A stretch of DNA of 52,734 nt, from assembly GCA_004144345.1 (NCBI GenBank), contig SEEL01000022.1, forward strand, positions 1 through 52,734. Direction: 5' to 3'. Shown piece by piece: positions 50,487-52,734 of this stretch (positions are counted from its first letter, which is position 1; each line of letters begins with the position of its first letter). This stretch comes from Hyphomicrobiales bacterium. GTDB taxonomy: Bacteria; Pseudomonadota; Alphaproteobacteria; Rhizobiales; Devosiaceae. A program made the translations under genes and the position numbers. The notes below the pieces were generated by a model. It was not told where the DNA came from, did not search any database, and was given only the letters and a program-made list of their open reading frames with translations.

Positions 50487-50861
50487 CTATTCAGCGGCGA
50501 CGCGCAGCTCATGCGCAATGCGGGTCGGCGCCGTCTCGGGGGCACTGGTAAAGCTGTCCAGCACATCATGCGAGTGGCTGACGCTTTCGAGCAGCGCGAT
50601 CGCCGTCTTTTGCGCCATCAGCAGGCCGGCGAATTCCGCATGTCCCACCGGTAGCGTGTCGAGGGCGCGCTCGATCTCGTCGAGCAGGCCCGTCAGTCCG
50701 TCATGCGCTTCCTCAACTGCCGCCATCAACAGCGAGCCCGGTGCCTCGCCCTGCCGCGCGGCAATCGCCGCCTGGCGGAAACGGTCGGCCTCGCCGTTCC
50801 ACGCGTCGAGCAGCGCGCGGATTGCATCGAGTTTCTGATCGGCGGTCGGACGGAACAACAT
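50487..50861 (-). CDS. Small helical protein of unknown function
   Basis: 124 residues, starting MLFRPTADQKLDAIRALLDAW after a good ribosome binding site (GGAGG, 8 bases). I do not recognise the family. It is predicted almost entirely helical, with repeated hydrophobic heptad-like stretches (LTGLLDEIERALDTL; LLMAQKTAIALLESVSHSHDVL), suggesting a coiled or four-helix bundle. No signal peptide, cysteine or membrane segment. It converges on the pseudoprotease gene (three-base gap) and diverges from hrpB with 93 bases between. Confidence 0.7.
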   Translation of the reverse strand: MLFRPTADQKLDAIRALLDAWNGEADRFRQAAIAARQGEAPGSLLMAAVEEAHDGLTGLLDEIERALDTLPVGHAEFAGLLMAQKTAIALLESVSHSHDVLDSFTSAPETAPTRIAHELRVAAE

Positions 50862-50954
50862 GGCGAGCCTCCAGTTGAGCGGCTAACGCCAATTAAGGCG
50901 GGGCAGGTTGCGTGGAGCTTGCGGCGACCGGCAATTGCAGCGAATACACCGTTA

Positions 50955-52734
50955 ATGAACCTGCCCATCGACAGCGTCCTGCCCGATCTGCTCGCGTCCC
51001 TCGATCGGGGGCCGCGCGCCGTGCTCGTGGCCGCGCCGGGCGCCGGCAAGACAACCCGCGTCCCGCTCGCTCTGCTTGGCGCAGGCTGGCGCAATGACGG
51101 CCGGATCATCCTGCTCGAACCTCGCCGCATTGCCGCCCGCGCCGCAGCCCGCTTCATGGCCGCCTCGCTCGGCGAGGAGGTCGGCCAGCGGGTCGGCTAT
51201 CGCGTCCGCATGGAAAGCAAGATCAGCAAGGCGACCCGCATCGAAGTGGTCACCGAGGGGGTCTTCACCCGCATGATCCTCGACGATCCCGAGCTGACGG
51301 GTATCGCGGCGGTCCTCTTCGACGAGTTTCATGAGCGCAGCCTCGATGCCGACCTCGGTCTCGCGCTGGCGCTCGATGCCGCCGAATTGCGGCCCGACCT
51401 CCGCCTCGTCGTGATGTCGGCCACCATCGATGGCGCCCGCGTCGCGGCGCTGCTCGGCGACGCGCCGGTGATCGAAAGCGAGGGCAGGGCCTTCCCGGTC
51501 GAGACCCGCCATATTGCCCCCGATCCGCTGCAGCGGCTGGAGGATCAGGTGACGGCGGCGGTGATGAGCGCGCTGCGCGACGATGAGGGCTCGCTCCTCG
51601 TCTTCCTCCCCGGCCAGGCCGAGATCGCCCGCACCGCCGAGCGGCTGGTGGCCCGCGTGCCCGCTCACGTCGATATTGCCCCGCTCTATGGCCAGCTCAC
51701 CGCCGAGGAGCAGGATCGCGCCATCTCGCCGGCCCCATCGGGCCGCCGCAAGATCGTGCTCGCGACCTCCATCGCCGAAACCTCGCTCACCATCGAGGGC
51801 ATCCGCATCGTCATCGATTCCGGCTTCCGCCGGGTGCCGGTCTACGATCCCGCCACCGGCCTCTCGACGCTTGAGACGCGCCGCGTCTCGCGGGCTGCGG
51901 CCGACCAGCGCCGCGGCCGCGCCGGCCGCACCGCCCCCGGCATCGCCTACCGGCTCTGGGGCGAAGGCCAGACCGGCGCGCTCGCCCCGTTCGATACGCC
52001 CGAAATCCTCGCCGCCGATCTCAGCGGCCTCGTGCTCGATCTCGCCAGTTGGGGCGTCAGCGACCCGGCGCGGCTGACCTTCCTCGATCCGCCGCCCAGG
52101 CCCGCCTGGCAGGAAGCGGTGGCGCTGCTGCAGCAACTCGACGCGCTCGATACCGCCGGCCACATCACCGCCGGGGGCAGGGCGCTGGCCAAACTCCCGC
52201 TCCATCCGCGCCTCGCCCACATGATCCATCGCGCCGAGGACAAGGGTACGGCCGCCCAGCTGGCCGTGCTGCTCAGCGAACGTGGTCTCGGCGGTACCGA
52301 TACCGACCTCGCGCACCGCCTGTCGCGGTTTCGCGCCGATCGGTCGAGATCGGCGCAAAACGCCCTCGCTCTTGCCCGCCGTTTGGGGGGCAGTTCCGGC
52401 CAGGACCATGAAATCGGCCGCCTTCTCGCTTTGGCTTTTCCGGACCGCATCGCCCAGCAATCGGGCGCCCGCGGCCGCTTCCGCCTCGCCAATGGCCGCG
52501 CCGCCGCCCTCGACGAGACCGACGCCCTGGCCCGCTCCCCATGGCTGGTCGTCACCGACATCTCAGGCGCCGCCGCCACCGGCCGCATCCGCGCCGCTGC
52601 CCAGCTAAGTCGCGAGAATATCGAGGAAATCTTCGCCGGCCACATTCGTGCCGAGACCGTGCTGACCTGGGATTCGGCCGCCAATGCCGTCCGCGCCCGC
52701 CGCCGCCGCACCTACGAAGCGCTGCTGCTCTCCG
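50955..52734 (+). CDS. hrpB: ATP-dependent helicase HrpB (runs off the right edge)
   Basis: 593 codons are present and the frame is still open at the window end; the full protein is usually about 810-830 residues, so roughly the last quarter is missing. DExH motifs: Walker A APGAGKT (residues 27-33), LLEPRRIAARAAA, DEFHER (from D123), VMSATI, LVFLPGQAEI, ATSIAETSLTI and RRGRAGRTAPG. The family-specific HrpB helicase-associated segment follows (RLWGEGQTG, DLSGLVLDLASWG). It is related to RNA helicases of the DEAH group; the cellular role of HrpB is poorly defined. The start ATG has only a weak ribosome binding site. Confidence 0.93.
   Translation, partial: MNLPIDSVLPDLLASLDRGPRAVLVAAPGAGKTTRVPLALLGAGWRNDGRIILLEPRRIAARAAARFMAASLGEEVGQRVGYRVRMESKISKATRIEVVTEGVFTRMILDDPELTGIAAVLFDEFHERSLDADLGLALALDAAELRPDLRLVVMSATIDGARVAALLGDAPVIESEGRAFPVETRHIAPDPLQRLEDQVTAAVMSALRDDEGSLLVFLPGQAEIARTAERLVARVPAHVDIAPLYGQLTAEEQDRAISPAPSGRRKIVLATSIAETSLTIEGIRIVIDSGFRRVPVYDPATGLSTLETRRVSRAAADQRRGRAGRTAPGIAYRLWGEGQTGALAPFDTPEILAADLSGLVLDLASWGVSDPARLTFLDPPPRPAWQEAVALLQQLDALDTAGHITAGGRALAKLPLHPRLAHMIHRAEDKGTAAQLAVLLSERGLGGTDTDLAHRLSRFRADRSRSAQNALALARRLGGSSGQDHEIGRLLALAFPDRIAQQSGARGRFRLANGRAAALDETDALARSPWLVVTDISGAAATGRIRAAAQLSRENIEEIFAGHIRAETVLTWDSAANAVRARRRRTYEALLLS

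Overview
The window is GC-rich, densely packed chromosomal DNA from an alphaproteobacterium, most likely a member of Hyphomicrobiales close to Devosia. The pointers are an RpoE-ChrR pair whose four zinc-ligand positions match Rhodobacter ChrR, a yej-type peptide importer, a PbpC/alpha-2-macroglobulin pair, many ATGA/GTGA operon overlaps, and mosaic C/G-rich hairpin repeats between genes. The taxon is inferred from gene content; there is no rRNA or tRNA. I see no insertion sequence, prophage, CRISPR array or plasmid backbone.

Layout. (1) 0.1-6.0 kb, minus strand: peptide ABC importer yejB-yejE-yejF-yejA. (2) 6.2-18.0 kb, minus strand: an envelope block read as anchored trypsin-like protease, MoxR ATPase, DUF58, VWA protein, then alpha-2-macroglobulin and PbpC. 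(3) 18.1-20.4 kb, plus: lactonase, a small KGG-type stress protein whose ribosome binding site lies in a perfect hairpin, and an SDR. (4) 20.4-24.4 kb: the singlet-oxygen stress locus, with DUF1365 and an FAD oxidoreductase diverging from rpoE-chrR-DUF2177. (5) 24.4-35.9 kb: an unusual signalling cluster of a TIR-STAND-membrane-WD40 giant, a secreted MORN protein, a Memo-CapA fusion (opposite strand), a two-helix membrane protein with a RyR domain, and, translationally coupled to it, a secreted caspase-like protease with an FGE/SUMF1 domain. (6) 36.0-40.0 kb: taurine operon tauABCD followed by a cysteine-free 67-residue protein; both share an operator-like palindrome. (7) 40.1-52.7 kb: uxaC, a CHASE-PAS-GGDEF-EAL protein, epmA facing away from efp, a second caspase protein with ten TPR-like units, an HtrA-like protein that has lost its catalytic residues, an unknown small protein, and hrpB, which runs off the right edge.

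How the genes fit together. Much of the window concerns the cell envelope and its defence: peptide uptake, protease trapping plus peptidoglycan repair, MoxR/VWA chaperone-like machinery, two HtrA-type proteins, and two exported caspase-like proteases. The strongest candidate for something undescribed is region 5. It puts a TIR domain, a RyR domain and a caspase-like protease within about 11 kb of one another, and the RyR and caspase genes overlap. That they act as one pathway is my inference.

A second theme is RNA structure at translation starts. The KGG gene, tauA, tauB and the small sulfur-linked gene all have hairpins that cover, or end at, the Shine-Dalgarno region. Three of six convergent gene pairs end in one shared CTAG that reads as TAG on both strands.
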